Shown: positions 1 through 11,425 of the stretch, one piece after another
How positions within the stretch are numbered: position 1 is the stretch's first letter
How the letters are laid out: the number at the start of each line of letters is the position of its first letter
DNA from: Tamarix chinensis
Taxonomy: Eukaryota; Streptophyta; Magnoliopsida; Caryophyllales; Tamaricaceae
DNA: 64,000 bases
Assembly (NCBI GenBank): GCA_030549775.1
Contig: CM060171.1
Coordinates: 143,674,859-143,738,858, forward strand
Direction of reading: 5' to 3'
Notes under the pieces: model-generated
Told to the model about the DNA's origin: nothing
The model's input: only the letters and a program-made list of their open reading frames with translations
Databases searched by the model: none
Position numbers and translations under genes: made by a program

Positions 1-149
1 CTATTAATAATAATTTTTTAATAAAAAATTAATTAAATAATATACTTTTAATAAAAATATTAATTAAATAATTCTAATATAAATTTTAATCTGAAGAAGT
101 TTCCGAGAAGTTTCCGGGACGGGAAACGTTTCCGGTACGGGAAACGGCA

Positions 150-570
150 CCATCATAGCTAATGTATTGATTTTCCACTAGTGAGTTGATATTTCTCTAT
201 TCTTCTGCTTAAAACTGATCTTTCACCACAAATGTACTAACCTTTCACCACTAATGTACTAATCTTTTACAACTAATGTACTGATTTTTCACTAATGAGT
301 TGATATTTTCCTATTTTTATACTTAAAACTAATCTTTCACTACTAATATACTAATATTTCACTAACGAGATAATTTTTCATCATTGTCATACTTAAAACT
401 AATATTTCACCACTAATGTACTGAATTTTTACCAACTTTTTTTTATCAAAAATATATTAATATGGATATCTATTTATGAAGCAAAATTTTAGAAACATTA
501 TGGTATCTTTTTTTTTAATAAACCAAAGTTAAAATAAATTAATTACAAGAAAATGAAATAAAAAAAGGTA
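150..570. repeat. Degenerate 20-22 bp tandem motif, copy 1
   Basis: A run of diverged units resembling TTTCACCACTAATGTACTAA, followed by an A/T-rich tail ending near 570. The same motif array and the same tail occur at about 49880-50460, so this is one interspersed repeat family with at least two copies. No coding region is seen. It could be the subterminal part of a non-autonomous DNA transposon, but no ends were found. Confidence 0.55.
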
Positions 571-1243
571 TTACAGTACCTACTGCATGGTGCTAAATCG
601 TGTAATAGGTTACACAATATAAATTTTCATTTAATGTGCCTATTATTTTGTAATGTTTCCATTTCTAGTTTATAAAAAAATCATTTTTTAATTTATTTTT
701 CATACACATTAATTGTCATTATTTTATTATTCTGTATTTTGAACTAAAATTGGTATCAAACAATGTGTTTTGTTAATTAGTGTAAAAGTGAGTGTTTCCA
801 TTTTATGAATTGTTATACTGTATTTTGTAGATAAATGTTTTGTTATCTGACTATATCCTAAATGAGAGAAACCTTTACTGTCCCACTTAGCAATATATAA
901 TCATTAATCGATATTGTTCTTATTCATTGAGCACTACTTAAGATGTCTTATTGGCCATTGACAAAAGACATGGTGATCATCGATTATTTATTGTTAGTGT
1001 ATCCTAGTCGTGGGACCCCTTGCAATTAGGGTTTTCGAGATAAAAAAAAAGAGTCATCTCGTTTGATTTTTAGATAAATAAGACGAACTTGCAAACTTTT
1101 ATACCGTAAACGAGCTCAAATCTAAATTTTTCATGTTTAGGCTCGACCTTAACTCGTTTAACTAAATAAATGATCTGAACCGAGTCGATTTCTTAATGAG
1201 TCAAACCTAAAAAACTTTTGAGCCAACTCTGTTCGTTTATAAC
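571..1243. other. Intergenic stretch with a dispersed repeat near its end
   Basis: No gene is seen. From about 1040 to 1243 the sequence resembles 11190-11425: both share a GAGCTCAAAT/GAGCCGAAAT-like stretch, AACTCGTTTAACTAAATAA-like text and an ending near AATAACCCTA. This points to an unnamed dispersed repeat. The hAT element that follows is inserted into its right end. Confidence 0.4.
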
Positions 1244-1927
1244 CAGGGATGACAATGGGTCTCGGACCTAATCCAGACCTGCTAAACTAGCCTTATTTTT
1301 AACGGATCTAGGTCCATGATTTATGGACCTGATGGGTTTGGGTTGGGTTTGGTTGGGTCTGGGTCCATATATACCTTAATGGGTCTGGGTCTGGGTCCAG
1401 TAGTTCTAAACCCAAACCCGACCCGCCAGACCCGTTTAGTATATATGTGTGTGTGTGTTTATATATATGCATATATAAATACATACTAATATTATGTTTG
1501 TCATTATTGTCGTAATCTTATTTAAGCTCCTTATTTATTTATTTTTAATTTTATTTTTGTATATTTTCTTTATAAGCATTATGTATAATATTGTATTCTA
1601 AAAGTATTAATACACCATTTGAAAAGTTAATGTAACTATTTAAATATATTTATTTTTTTTCACTCGAAGGATTTTTTTAACAAAAAATACATATTAAGTT
1701 ATACAAAACATAAATGTATTTGTATTTACATAGATTATTAAAAAAAAATTCAAAAATAGCCGGACTGATTTAGGACCCGTCTACCCGCTAGACCTGGTAA
1801 ACCTAAGCCTGGATCTGAACTTTTAAAACCCGACGAGTCTGTGTCGGGTCTGGATCTAGGTAATATAAATGGATCCGGATCTAGATATAGCTTGATCCGA
1901 CCCATACACGACCCATTGCCATCCCTA
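1244..1927 (-). mobile_element. Non-autonomous hAT (Ac/Ds-like) element, family TAGGGATGGCAATG
   Basis: The element begins CAGGGATGACAATGGGT and ends ACCCATTGCCATCCCTA, inverted termini of the Ac/Ds type. It is flanked by the 8-bp duplication TTTATAAC (1236-1243) and TTTACAAC (1928-1935), with one mismatch. Subterminal regions are rich in GGGTCTGGGTC-like repeats and the core is AT-rich. It is a reverse-orientation relative of 39441-40567 and keeps the uninterrupted version (near 1591-1610) of the site where a second element sits in that copy. No transposase is encoded. Confidence 0.85.
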
Positions 1928-1935
1928 TTTACAAC

Positions 1936-2460
1936 CCTATTTGTGGCCAATGTTACATTATATATTGTCTGACTGATATTTGTTTCTACTTTTACTTATG
2001 GTTTGACTATTGAACTATCTATTTGGTTTTAGTAACTATTTTGTAATATTTTTTCTTGGTTAATCACTTTACTAATTGAAAGCCAATATGACTTTTTTGA
2101 ATTAACCTATTTGACAAACATTATGTTTACAACGGTTAAGATTTCTCATATATGTGATTCCATTTCAAATTGTGTTTATTTTATATATATATGTATATAA
2201 AGAGATTTATATTGATGATTATATTTTATTAAGTGCTTGATCTCTATTTGGACTGAGAGGTCTGTTACTTGTTGAGATATAATTTCGCATATACTTTTCC
2301 AACATTTAAGATGTTGAACACGAGGATTAGATCAAAGGTTGGAGTCATGTATCATTATCAAAGCTTAATACGCTAACAGAGCTTTATTAGTGGATGGCTC
2401 TTGGCTTAACACAGTATATCTTAGTTGGGCTTTAAACCCTTGGATTATTATTCCTATAAT
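1936..2460. other. Unassigned intergenic DNA
   Basis: AT-rich single-copy-looking sequence. I see no gene, no terminal repeats and no RNA structure. Confidence 0.4.
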
Positions 2461-3100
2461 ACTCCCATATTAAATATTGTCCGAAGGATATTGCCCTACT
2501 AACCTTGCTAGATATGGATTTCTACGTAAATAAGGGCGTGTTACACTTGCCAACCCAAGCATCAATGAGCGAACGTGTTTCAACAATACATGTAGTACCC
2601 ACATCATCGTGTGATAAGCCAAATCATCTGACGATCCTTTTTCAGTGACGGGTTCGATAGAGCTGCCATCCAATGGACCAATAGTAGTTTCTATATTTTC
2701 CGCCCAAAATTCTGAATTTGCAAAATCAGGATTAGCTACCAGTAAAGCTAAAAGAGGAGAGAGAAAGGGGGGGCTATTACCTGAAAGGCCGAACCAAAAA
2801 GCTTAACAAAATGCAATTGGATACATCCTGATCTCTTGTGCGACATGAGAGGAAAATGCAGCTTGTATCGATGGCTTTTTAATTAGAACGAGCTCACAGG
2901 GGGACTTTAACAAACATCCATTAAAGAAAAATGCCAAGTCAACAATCACTGTCTTTTTATCGCCCACTTTCAACAGAATAGTAATCATTACCGAACAACA
3001 AAAGATAAAGAAAATACATTACAGGAATGCCATTATTTTATAAGTCCTAGCATCAAAATCCAGCGATGCACATGATTCAGGTGCTGGGCAAAGCAACACC
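2461..3100 (-). other. Sequence downstream of the B14 gene, probably including its 3' UTR
   Basis: This lies directly downstream of the stop codon of the complex I B14 gene. Two short minus-strand open frames (2988-2803 and 2673-2470) exist. I recognise neither, and their junction near 2780 offers only a splice-like CAGGTAATAG followed by a pyrimidine run, too short for a normal intron. The nearer part is most simply 3' UTR. The farther part could be a broken unknown gene. Confidence 0.35.
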
Positions 3101-3286
3101 TCAGAAGTAGTTACTGTCATAAAAGTTCTTAAGGAAGTTGGAGATACCCAGATCTTTTGTCCCCAATTCCTGTTCATGCTTGCGGCGATCTACTACATAC
3201 TGACCAATCATATGATGCCGCTGTTTTGCGTGCTCCGTAACATTACCCAGCTCCTCCATCCCTTTGAAAATAAGCATATCAATCAC
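3101..3286 (-). CDS. NDUFA6: NADH dehydrogenase (complex I) B14/NDUFA6-type subunit, exon 2
   Basis: Second and last coding exon, 61 residues plus stop. Reading starts at GTG (V72) directly after an acceptor ATAG, and runs through VIDMLIFKGMEEL and AKQRHHMIGQYVV to the C-terminus FYDSNYF. The plant B14 subunit of mitochondrial respiratory complex I is known to have this segment and to be about 130 residues long; exons 1 and 2 here give 132. The frame is open, the phase-0 junction after K71 fits, and no key change is visible. The subunit belongs to the LYR-motif family and sits in the peripheral arm of complex I in the mitochondrial inner membrane. The gene is split by an unusually large intron, so whether it is normally spliced is inferred. 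Confidence 0.9.
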   Translation of the reverse strand: MIDMLIFKGMEELGNVTEHAKQRHHMIGQYVVDRRKHEQELGTKDLGISNFLKNFYDSNYF

Positions 3287-3720
3287 CTATGCAGTGGCAA
3301 ATATTTAAGAGGATCAGGGAATGTTTTTGTGTCAAACGCACAACAAAGAAGGATGTAGTGGAATAACCAAACTGTTTCAAATGAAAAATATCAAGCAAAC
3401 ATCAAGCATCTTCCTGTAACTTTATTCACTGATATGATTTTTTATTAACACAAGGATGGTGGTGGTTTCATGTGCATGCCGCACCCACTAGGATAAGAGT
3501 CAATATGCTCTACGGCTACTTAACTCATCAGGCAATACAAAGCATTGTCTGAATTAAAGGTTTGTTTCCAGTGAAGGCAACAACTTTCACTACATTATTT
3601 ATACCAATCACGACTTTCAGCATTTAACCTGAGAAAACCCACCTAAGACAGCACATAATAAGTTCCATCATTATAAGCGGCAGTGCCACATCGAATCATT
3701 ATCCTCTATCAACCTGCCCC

Positions 3721-3847
3721 TTGTTTGGATCTCCTTACAAAAAGTAATAATCCACAATAGTTACTTATTTAGATATTGTTTAAGCTAAAAAGTTTTCAGA
3801 TAAGTAATTATCTTGGATAATTACTTTTAGTAGGTAACTCCAAACAA
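3721..3847. mobile_element. Short MITE with terminal inverted repeats
   Basis: Left end TTGTTTGGATCTCCTTAC and right end GGTAACTCCAAACAA form imperfect inverted repeats. Inside, AAGTAATAATCC and GGATAATTACTTTT pair again, so the 127-bp element can fold almost end to end. CCC flanks both sides, a possible 3-bp duplication. Superfamily is uncertain. Confidence 0.6.
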
Positions 3848-4325
3848 CCCATAAGTGTACATGCATACATAACCCCAGATTTGTACGTTACCAAGAATGC
3901 AGATTGACATACAAAATAAACAAAATTGTGTTAGCAAAGAAGAAAAGAGAAGGTAACCAATTATGCACATAGAAATTTTGCAAATATTAAACATCTGTTC
4001 TATTTACTATTTACAGTTGTTAGAATCGAAATTCCAGCAGGATCGGTAGGAGTCAGGTCCTTAGAATCAAATTGCAGGTTTGTCCTGGGGATACAACACA
4101 AACTTTGCTAAATTTTAATCACATTTGAAGCTTAGAAACAGAACTTATTCATAGTTTTCAAGTAGTCAATAATTAACTACAACGTAAATGCACCACGAAT
4201 TAGCAAAAGTATAACAAATCAAAAATTACTCCAACTAAACAACATAAAAAACAAAGCATCAAAGAAAAAGATGAACATTACAACAAATAGACGGAATCAA
4301 TCATTCATCATAGCAATTAACCACT

Positions 4326-4497
4326 TTATTTGTAATGAGCATGCTCCTCTACCTCGATTAGATGACGGTCATCCAACCAAAATAATTGTATGGTTACAAT
4401 ATTGGACAAACTTATTTGTAAAGAAAACGCTCCTGTACCTCCATTAGACGGTGATCATCCAACCAAAATAATTGAATGGTTACAATATTGGACAAAC
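4326..4497. repeat. Tandem duplication of an 86-bp unit
   Basis: Units 4326-4411 and 4412-4497 share TTATTTGTAA at their starts and CATCCAACCAAAATAATTG and GGTTACAATATTGGACAAAC later. They differ at a modest number of positions. Confidence 0.8.
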
Positions 4498-4898
4498 CTA
4501 TGACCAATTCTAATAACCATGAACAATCCTATGCCATTTTGATTATAGTACTAAACAGTGTTTGAAAAGGCTAAGGTGCATCTAAGCAATAGGGATCCTA
4601 GAGCTTAGGTGCTAGATGCAAGGTGAAGACGCTAGGCACAAGGCACAAGGCAAATGCGTGTGTCTAGGCGAAGTAAGGCGCCAATATTACCGGTCTAATA
4701 CTGTTTTGATCTTCCTAAAATATATAACATTTTTTTTTGCCTTCCCACGACCCTTTTTCCTCTCCCTTTCCTTTTCAACAAGAGATTTAGTTGTTGTATT
4801 TAAAAAATAAAGCCCCAAAATAGTTAATCAAAGTATATTTTTCCACACTAAATGCATTTATTTCCTTTCCTATTTAAAATTACGTTTGTTGGCCTTCC

Positions 4899-5785
4899 CA
4901 ATGTTTGAAAAGGCCTAAGGTGTACCTAGGCGATAGGGGTCCTGGAAGGTGCGCGCCTAGGCGATGTGAGGTGCGAAAATTACTCAAAGCTAAAAGAAAT
5001 GATTAAATGACTAAGTTTTCAGAAAAAAAAAATATACCATAACAAGAAAATACTTAGAAAAATAACAACCTATAAGTTTAATACTACCAATACTAGCAGA
5101 TAGTTGGGAATGTGGACCACTTCTTCTTGCTGTCTTTGGTTCTCAGCTCTCTATGGTCTGTCTCTTTGTCTTACTTTGTTTTTTTTTTGTACGAGTTTAA
5201 TACTACCTATGTGTTTAAAAAATGAATTTTACTCTCTTTTTTATATTTCCATAATGGCTATGACTTTGCTTGTAGGCTTGCAGCCTGTTTGATTGCAGAA
5301 TGTGCATCTTTCTCCAAGTAACTATTGCTCTCCCCAATCAAAACTATAATAGACTTAAGAAAATGTCTACTCCTCTCCCCCAAGTCCCTAGCTCCTTGCA
5401 TGATTTTTTTCTACTGAAAAGCATGTGCATGTTTACTCCTCTCCCCTAAGTCCCTAGCTCTCTACATGATTTTTTTTTTCTGCTAAAAGGCATGTGCATG
5501 TCTACTCCTCTCCCTTAAGTCCCTACTTGATATTTCCAAAACAACTATTGCTCTCCCCAATTAAAAATATAAATAAGCTTCCCTTTTTCCAAAAAATGTC
5601 TACTCCTCTCCCCTAAGTACTTGGCTCCCTGTGTGATTTTTTTTTGCTGAAAGAAAATTTTGCTCAAAGGCGCGCCTCAGCCGCCTTACGTGCGCCTCAC
5701 TCACATCACCTCGCCTAGCACCAAAAAAGCCCCCACCCCCCATCGCCTTGCGCCTTGTGCCTTAGGTGCGCTTTTTCAAACACTG
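4899..5785. mobile_element. hAT-like non-autonomous element, same family, nested copy
   Basis: Termini CAATGTTTGAAAAGGCCT and GCGCTTTTTCAAACACTG, with a perfect 8-bp duplication GGCCTTCC at 4891-4898 and 5786-5793. It sits inside the outer copy and is younger. Subterminal GGCGCGCC-type motifs are inverted at the two sides. The core includes an imperfect tandem repeat of a CTACTCCTCTCCC-containing unit. Confidence 0.88.
5355..5645. repeat. Imperfect tandem repeat inside the nested hAT element
   Basis: Four copies of a unit with ACTCCTCTCCC, AAGTCCCTAGCTC and a T-run, starting near 5362, 5429, 5498 and 5597. Spacing is about 67-100 bp. Confidence 0.65.
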
Positions 5786-6074
5786 GGCCTTCCTATGACC
5801 TTTTTTCCATTCTCCCTTTCCATCCCAATTGTTGCTAAATTTTTTTAATAAAATTAAAACCTAAAATAGTTAATTTTTAGTGTGGCGCAAGCCTTAATGC
5901 ACCTTAGATGCATTTTACCAATATCGCGCCTTAGCGCCTTTTTTAAACAATGGTACTGACTCATTTTTTAGCTATTTCCTAATCATAGAAAAATCATTGT
6001 TTAGCTAACAAAGAACAAAATCAAAGATGCAATTGTTTAACCTTAGATATGGAAATGCAAAGGTGCCTGGTAAC

Positions 6075-6993
6075 TAGAGGTGGAAATTGGATTGAGTGGA
6101 TCGGGTCGGGTCGGGTCAGGTTTCGGTTAAGCAAACTCAGGTTCAAGTCATTTGGGATTAACTTGACTGGTAGGGTTGAGTTGGCTTCAGGTCATTTTCT
6201 AGTTAACACGACTAGGTGGGCTCGGCCCGTTTGGGTCATTTTGTGTAATTTGACAGGTTGGTCCCGTTAGGTCCGAGTTGTTTCGGGTTAACTTGATGGG
6301 TTGGGTCATATCATGCAATTTGACGGGTTGGGTTTAAATAGTTACGGGTTAACTTGATGGATCGGGTCGGGTCGAGTTTTGATGGGTTAAGTCAAATTCG
6401 GGTCCAAGTATTTATCATTTATTACATTGTAAATATTAGAAACAATCATAAGATTACTAGTACACATAAATGAAATAAGAATATTAGATGCGCTTTATTT
6501 TCACAAGTAAATAATAAAGATATTTATAAATTTTAACAATAAAAAACATTGCATGATTCAATCTAACAAAGACATTCAGCATTTATTATCATTTATTTGA
6601 TTACTTGTTTATTAAATTATTATTATGACGTCTTAATGTTGTATTTTTGTGTGAAAAATTTATTAAGATATCATTAATAAATAAGGATGTCTAGGGTAAA
6701 AATATGAAAAATATGTATAATTTATAAAATACTATATTTTTAAAAGCTTTAAATGAATAATGAAATATGTGTAATTTATTATTATTATAATAGATTTTTA
6801 TATCTGGTCGGGTCGACTAGTGGTCGAGTCTATGACGGATCATGGGTTGGGATTGGATCAGGTCGGGTTAAGTATTATCGGGTCAATGCTGGGTTAGGTC
6901 AGGTCGGGTTGCTAAAATTTTCGGGTTTTATCGGGTTGGATTTCGATCAGGTCAGCCTGAGTTGGGCGGGTCAATCAACTTTTGCCAACTCTA
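6075..6993 (+). mobile_element. Non-autonomous hAT element, family TAGAGGTGGCAA
   Basis: 919 bp, ends TAGAGGTGGAAATTGG and CAACTTTTGCCAACTCTA, perfect 8-bp duplication CTGGTAAC (6067-6074 and 6994-7001). Subterminal blocks are repeats of GGGTCGGGTC/GGGTTAACTTGATGG. The AT-rich core (about 6413-6780) matches the unit amplified in the 4.9 kb relative at 15554-20499, so this copy shows the unexpanded form. No transposase. Confidence 0.92.
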
Positions 6994-7001
6994 CTGGTAA
7001 C

Positions 7002-8440
7002 TATGTAACATAACACCACAAAGGTAACATGTGATGAAATCATGACACAAATATCATCACAATTACAATGCCAATTTTGTTTGTTTGGAACAAGGGCTAC
7101 CAAGTGCAACGAATTAGCTGTAAAGGTATTTTGAAGGCCTTTTTTCACATCCTAATCCTTTAAAAGCACCTGAGCTCACCATACGCATCGCCATCCAAAC
7201 CAAAAAAAAAGAATTGAAGATAATTAGATGATGCTCTATATTTAATTTCACATTTTAAGAATGTCAGAAGCTTTTGTCTGTGGTATCTCCTGTTCAACTT
7301 CTGGCATTTCAAGGACAATGCATTCTGGCAATCAATAATATCTTGTTATATTCTACTTGACACTAACAACCCTCAATGTTGCATGGGCACAGGGATGTTG
7401 ATGGGAAATGGAGAAGATGAGAAACAAGGAAATGATATTTTCATAAAATATAAACTATATTTATGTGCATTTTGGAGAAACAAAGATGCATGAACAGGAA
7501 AAGTTTCTGGGACGCGGAGGCTGGATCAAATGAAGTTTCCATGCATAAGTGATGGTCCTTGACTCATTGCCTGCTTTCTCTTTCTCTCATGGGTTGTGCA
7601 CCCAAACAGGCTACAAGCATCTCAGATTGTCCAGCAAGTTATCCGAGTAAAAAAGGAGCTGGGTGTTGACCTTTTGGTTCACAATGAAATCTGTTCAGAA
7701 GTAAATAACTTTGGCCACACTCTCAGTCATCATAGACTGCGGAATTCCTCCCTCCACAAAGGCTAGGAGGCACCAAAAAAGGTGAAAGGGACCTACAATG
7801 CCTGGTTCTTCATATTCTCATTATTCATTGTGCTAGGATAAATGGTTGAATCATGAAAATTCCGAATTGATGTAGTTTTCAATACACTCATAAAAGTTTT
7901 ACAAAAATAAAAAAACGACTGCAGTATTTTGAATCATTGATCTCTAATTGAAATAAGTTCACTAGTTTTAATTATTTGAAAGATATAAATCACATAATTT
8001 ATATTCTATAACCAGAAGGTTTCAGGCATGGCACTATAAAAGAGAAGACATATCATGAAATTCCCGACATGGAGTGGTGATAAAAATTAGCCATTAAATG
8101 GTTACTTCAACTAAAATATTAGTAAATAGGCAGCACTTAATTGATGGCAAAGATCCAGATGCTGAAGCAATGGACCATATCTAACCTTAATAAACTAAGA
8201 GAAGGCAATGTTTGCAATCCTCATTAAACTTCAGTCCATTTAGGAGGGGGAGGGGGAGAAAATGGAGGATAAGAGGGCATCATATCAAGCAATAAGCTCT
8301 TATCTCTTCCCTTAACAATTTAAAATAAAAAATGCTCTGTACATCTCAAAGTAACATTGTGATGCTATGAATGGAGACAAATAGAGAAACTTCCATAGAA
8401 GGAAGCACACTATTCATAAATAGGTTCTACCTCTGGGTAA
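7002..8440. other. Intron DNA without recognised features
   Basis: No gene, terminal repeats or RNA gene is recognised here. Confidence 0.4.
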
Positions 8441-10460
8441 TTCATTAACTCTCTCCAGTAGGTCTGCTTAACTTTTTAATGCTACTGAAGTGGAAGATGT
8501 GGTCTTCTCTTCTGGTAATATTAAGACATCTGAGCTTGATGACTTGAATGCATATTTCTTTATAAAATCTTGGGAGTATTGTTGTACTTGCTGTCCAGGT
8601 GTTCTGGTCTAGTGGTAGGTTGTTAAAGGACATAAACAAAACATGTTTCAAATTTATTCCTAAGATTCCTAACCCTACTACAGAGGGGTATTTTTTTTTA
8701 CCTGTAACATGTTATACAAGATTGTGTCCGACGTCCTTGATTACAAGGTGTTCCGCATGACGTAGTGGATTTATCACATGCCGCTTTTGTTGAGAATAGG
8801 GCCATTACTGATAATGCTTTTTTATGGCTCATGAACTAAAATTATACAAGAGAGCTCATATCAGCCCAGAGTGATGTTGATGATTGACTTTAACAAGGCA
8901 TATGACGCTACTGAACGGCCACATGTTAAGCATGTTTTGCTGGGAACTGGAGTCTGGTTTCTAATTCATTTGCATCACTATGCAAATGTATAACATCAGT
9001 TACAATGTCAAATATTTTTGAGTTATTTCAAGGTAAAAGAGGATTAGGGCATGGGATCCTTTCTCCTATTTATTTGTCCTTGAAGTTGAGTATCTACAAC
9101 AAATGTGTAGCTCTGAGTGTCAAGGGTTTTGGAGGGCATCCAGAAGCTTAAGATTATAAACCTCATTCTTGTAGATGATCTCTGGTTGTTCCTTATAGAA
9201 GATTCCATTTATGTGCCTTTACTGTTACCGGCTTACAGCAGTTACAAACTTTCCCGATCCACAGAAAAACAGTGTTTACTTTGGAGGGGATTCTAGGCAG
9301 TTCAAACAACATACTCTTCACACTCATGGATTTCTCAAAGGATCTTTTCCTTTTAGATATCTTGAGATACCATAAGAGTGTGCCAATGTATTCATCCAAC
9401 ACTGATCTTTTCCTCTGCTTGATAAAATTGTGAGAAAATGAAGTCATTGGATCACAAATTCCTTGGCTATGCTGGCAGGATCCAATAGCTTTGGCATATC
9501 ATCTTCAGTATTCAGAACTATTGATCCCAGATGTTCATCTTTCCAGAGAAAGTTATTCAGAAGCACTTTGCAGAAGGTTTCTAAGGACTGGTATTCCTTC
9601 AAACAGTAAGCAACCCCTTGTGTCATGGAAGAAGATTTATGCTGCTACGAGTCAATGCGATTTGGGCTTTGAGGATTTGTTTTTGTTTGTCTATGTTGGT
9701 ATCTATGGAATCTGGTAAAGCTCAAAGAGAGCCCCATGCATCAAGTGGATACATTTAACATATTTGGAAGGAGTAGATCTGTGGCATTTCCAGCTTAAAG
9801 CACATCATTCCTAGTTATTGAAGGATCTGGGGTTGAGGTATCAGGTTCAAAATTTTTTCCCTGATAATATCTACACATTCAATTGGGAAGTTTTTATCAC
9901 AAGCTGGTTCAGAGAGGTAGGAAACAAGCTTGGTCTAATGTTGTTTCGTCACACAATGGGCTACCAGAGCATAAAGTTATAACATGGATAGCTTGTCATT
10001 CTGCTATCGGTAGAAAGGAGTTACGCAAGTGAGGATTGCTTTCGGATCATATCTGTGAAATGTGACTGTCTTATTGTACCAAGCCATTTCTCGTCCATTT
10101 ATGCAGTGTCCGATAGCTCATGATACATATATGGCTATTATTATGTCCATCTTGTTGTGGTTGGGATTGGTTGTTGAAGACAAGAAAGCTCGGATGCTTC
10201 GAACTGTATTTTGTGCTACTGCGTATTGGTTGTATAGGAATCGTGTTATTTTCCAGGGGGTCAACCTGTCATTTCTAGGGTGTTTAGAAACTGCTGTTAG
10301 ATCTTCGTGGTAAGCTGTTGCATTGCTCTAGAGGTAAGATAGCTAGTTCTAGAGACCTGATCGATATTTTAGCATTTTTACTTCATGCCTATACTGGTAA
10401 TTCATATGATCACCTCATTCACACCCCCCGCCCAAAAAGAAACTTAATAATGAAAAAAAA
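8440..10460 (+). pseudogene. LINE (non-LTR retrotransposon) reverse transcriptase remnant
   Basis: Translated pieces in shifting plus-strand frames line up with plant LINE (L1-like) polyproteins in order. They are a FFIKSW-like segment near 8560, SSGRLLKDIN and FIPKIPNPTT near 8620-8690, VMLMIDFNKAYDA near 8870-8910 (the first catalytic block), LILVDDL near 9160-9180 (in place of the usual FADDL), and a C-terminal YWLYRNRVIFQG segment near 10230-10260 typical of the zf-RVT end. Many stops and shifts break it. A short A-rich tail occurs near 10440-10460. The 5' end is not visible and the element is probably truncated. It lies antisense within the B14 intron. Confidence 0.82.
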
Positions 10461-10712
10461 TGGTAATTCAATGTTCCAACGAAAATCATATGTGTAGTGA
10501 ACACAAGAATCAGATACAAAATATATGTCCACAATCGAACTGCAGTAATTTAAACATTATCGAATCCTAAAACCGCACCGCTAGTCCACACTCCACAGGT
10601 ATCCCACCATGGAAAGGAAAAGGGGGAAGGGATAAGAGGGACTACTGAGAAAAACGGAAAATAGGAACCTAATCGAATCAAATATCTACAGAGATTTAAG
10701 GGAGATGGTAAC

Positions 10713-10925
10713 CTTAGTATCTTCGACGTGAGCATTCTTACGGATCTGGGAGGCAATAGTGGAACGAAGGTCGGAGACGGTACAAACATCGTGAAGATTG
10801 TAAATCTCTATCACCGAAGGCAGGGATCTGCAAGCTGTTTTGAAGAACTCGAAGACTCTGGCTCGAGCCTCCTCTAAGCTTGCTGAGTTTGGCGGTACTT
10901 TTAATGCCCTCGATGTGAAAGACAT
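10713..10925 (-). CDS. NDUFA6: NADH dehydrogenase (complex I) B14/NDUFA6-type subunit, exon 1
   Basis: First coding exon, 71 residues. The ATG at 10925-10923 gives MSFTSRALKVPPNS. An upstream in-frame TTG two codons earlier is not needed. The exon ends after lysine 71 at a GTTACC donor, phase 0, and continues in the exon at 3286. Residues ARARVFEFFKTACR (20-33) match the helix that carries the LYR tripeptide in animal homologues; here the position reads FFK, as is usual for plant B14. The remainder (YNLHDVCTV, RSTIASQIRKNAHV) is also typical. The upstream region is GC-rich with a GA run, fitting a housekeeping promoter and 5' UTR. Product role, from family knowledge: accessory subunit of mitochondrial complex I. 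Confidence 0.92.
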
Positions 10926-11100
10926 TTCCAATCCTTACCTCTCTCTCTCTCTCTCTTCCCCCCAGTGCCACAGAGCCGGCGAAACGAAGAATGAGTAGAG
11001 GAGGCGATGCCGCGATACTATTCGAGATGAGTCGACGACACCGTTATGATGGTTTCGGGGTTCCGATTAGACGACCATCATCGCTACGGGTTTTTTTTTG
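10926..11100 (-). promoter_or_regulatory. 5' UTR and proximal promoter region of the B14 gene
   Basis: Immediately upstream of the B14 ATG lies a (GA)n run (10940-10960 on the opposite strand as CT) and a GC- and CpG-rich stretch reaching about 11085. This differs sharply from the AT-rich surroundings. No TATA box is convincing. The transcription start is not determinable by eye. Confidence 0.5.
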
Positions 11101-11189
11101 GTCACCTTATTTAACTTTCCGCAAGGGTGATTATAGTTGTTAATACTGGGAGTCTGGGATAGGTTTCTAAAAATAAAGTTTAAATTTCG

Positions 11190-11425
11190 TTCATTTATAA
11201 ACGAGTCTAATTTTTAACAACTTAATTAATAAATTTTTTTAATAAATAAATCAATTTCACCAACTTTTATACTATAAAGAAATTTGAGCCGAAATATTTT
11301 ATGCATGAGCTTGGCTTATTTATACCCGGATCAATTTTTAAACTCATTCAATTAAATAAGTGAGTTTAGTCGAACCCTTAACGGGTCAAATTTAAAAAGC
11401 TCGAGAGCCGGATCAACTCATTAAT
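11190..11425. repeat. Dispersed repeat, copy related to 1040-1243
   Basis: Shares ordered blocks with 1040-1243, ending in TCATTAATAACCCTAAGG. No ends or duplication could be fixed. Confidence 0.4.

Larger units (their letters stand above)
4556..5952. mobile_element. hAT-like non-autonomous element, family CAATGTTTGAAAAGGC (outer copy)
   Basis: Termini CAGTGTTTGAAAAGGC and GCGCCTTTTTTAAACAATG are inverted repeats. Flanks GTACTAAA (4548-4555) and GTACTGAC (5953-5960) agree at 6 of 8 positions, consistent with an aged 8-bp duplication. Subterminal parts are full of AGGCGC/GCGCCT motifs. It has no coding capacity and is interrupted by a second copy of the same family. Confidence 0.75.
3287..10712 (-). 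other. NDUFA6: 7.4 kb intron of the B14 gene, rich in transposons
   Basis: Bounded by a donor GTTACC at 10712 and an acceptor ATAG at 3287 (minus strand). It holds a short MITE, an 86-bp tandem duplication, two nested hAT elements, a separate hAT element and a broken LINE, all annotated below. Parts 3287-3720 and 3851-4325 show nothing I recognise. At least half of the intron is inserted DNA. Confidence 0.85.

Noticed and set aside
1027..1942. A larger element from TAGGGTTTTCGAG to CAACCCTA around the hAT insertion at 1244
   Set aside because: Termini resemble inverted repeats, but no matching target duplication was found at the two sides.
2470..2988. Two minus-strand open frames as a separate gene
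   Set aside because: No recognisable domain and no convincing splice sites; the nearer one lies where the B14 3' UTR should be.
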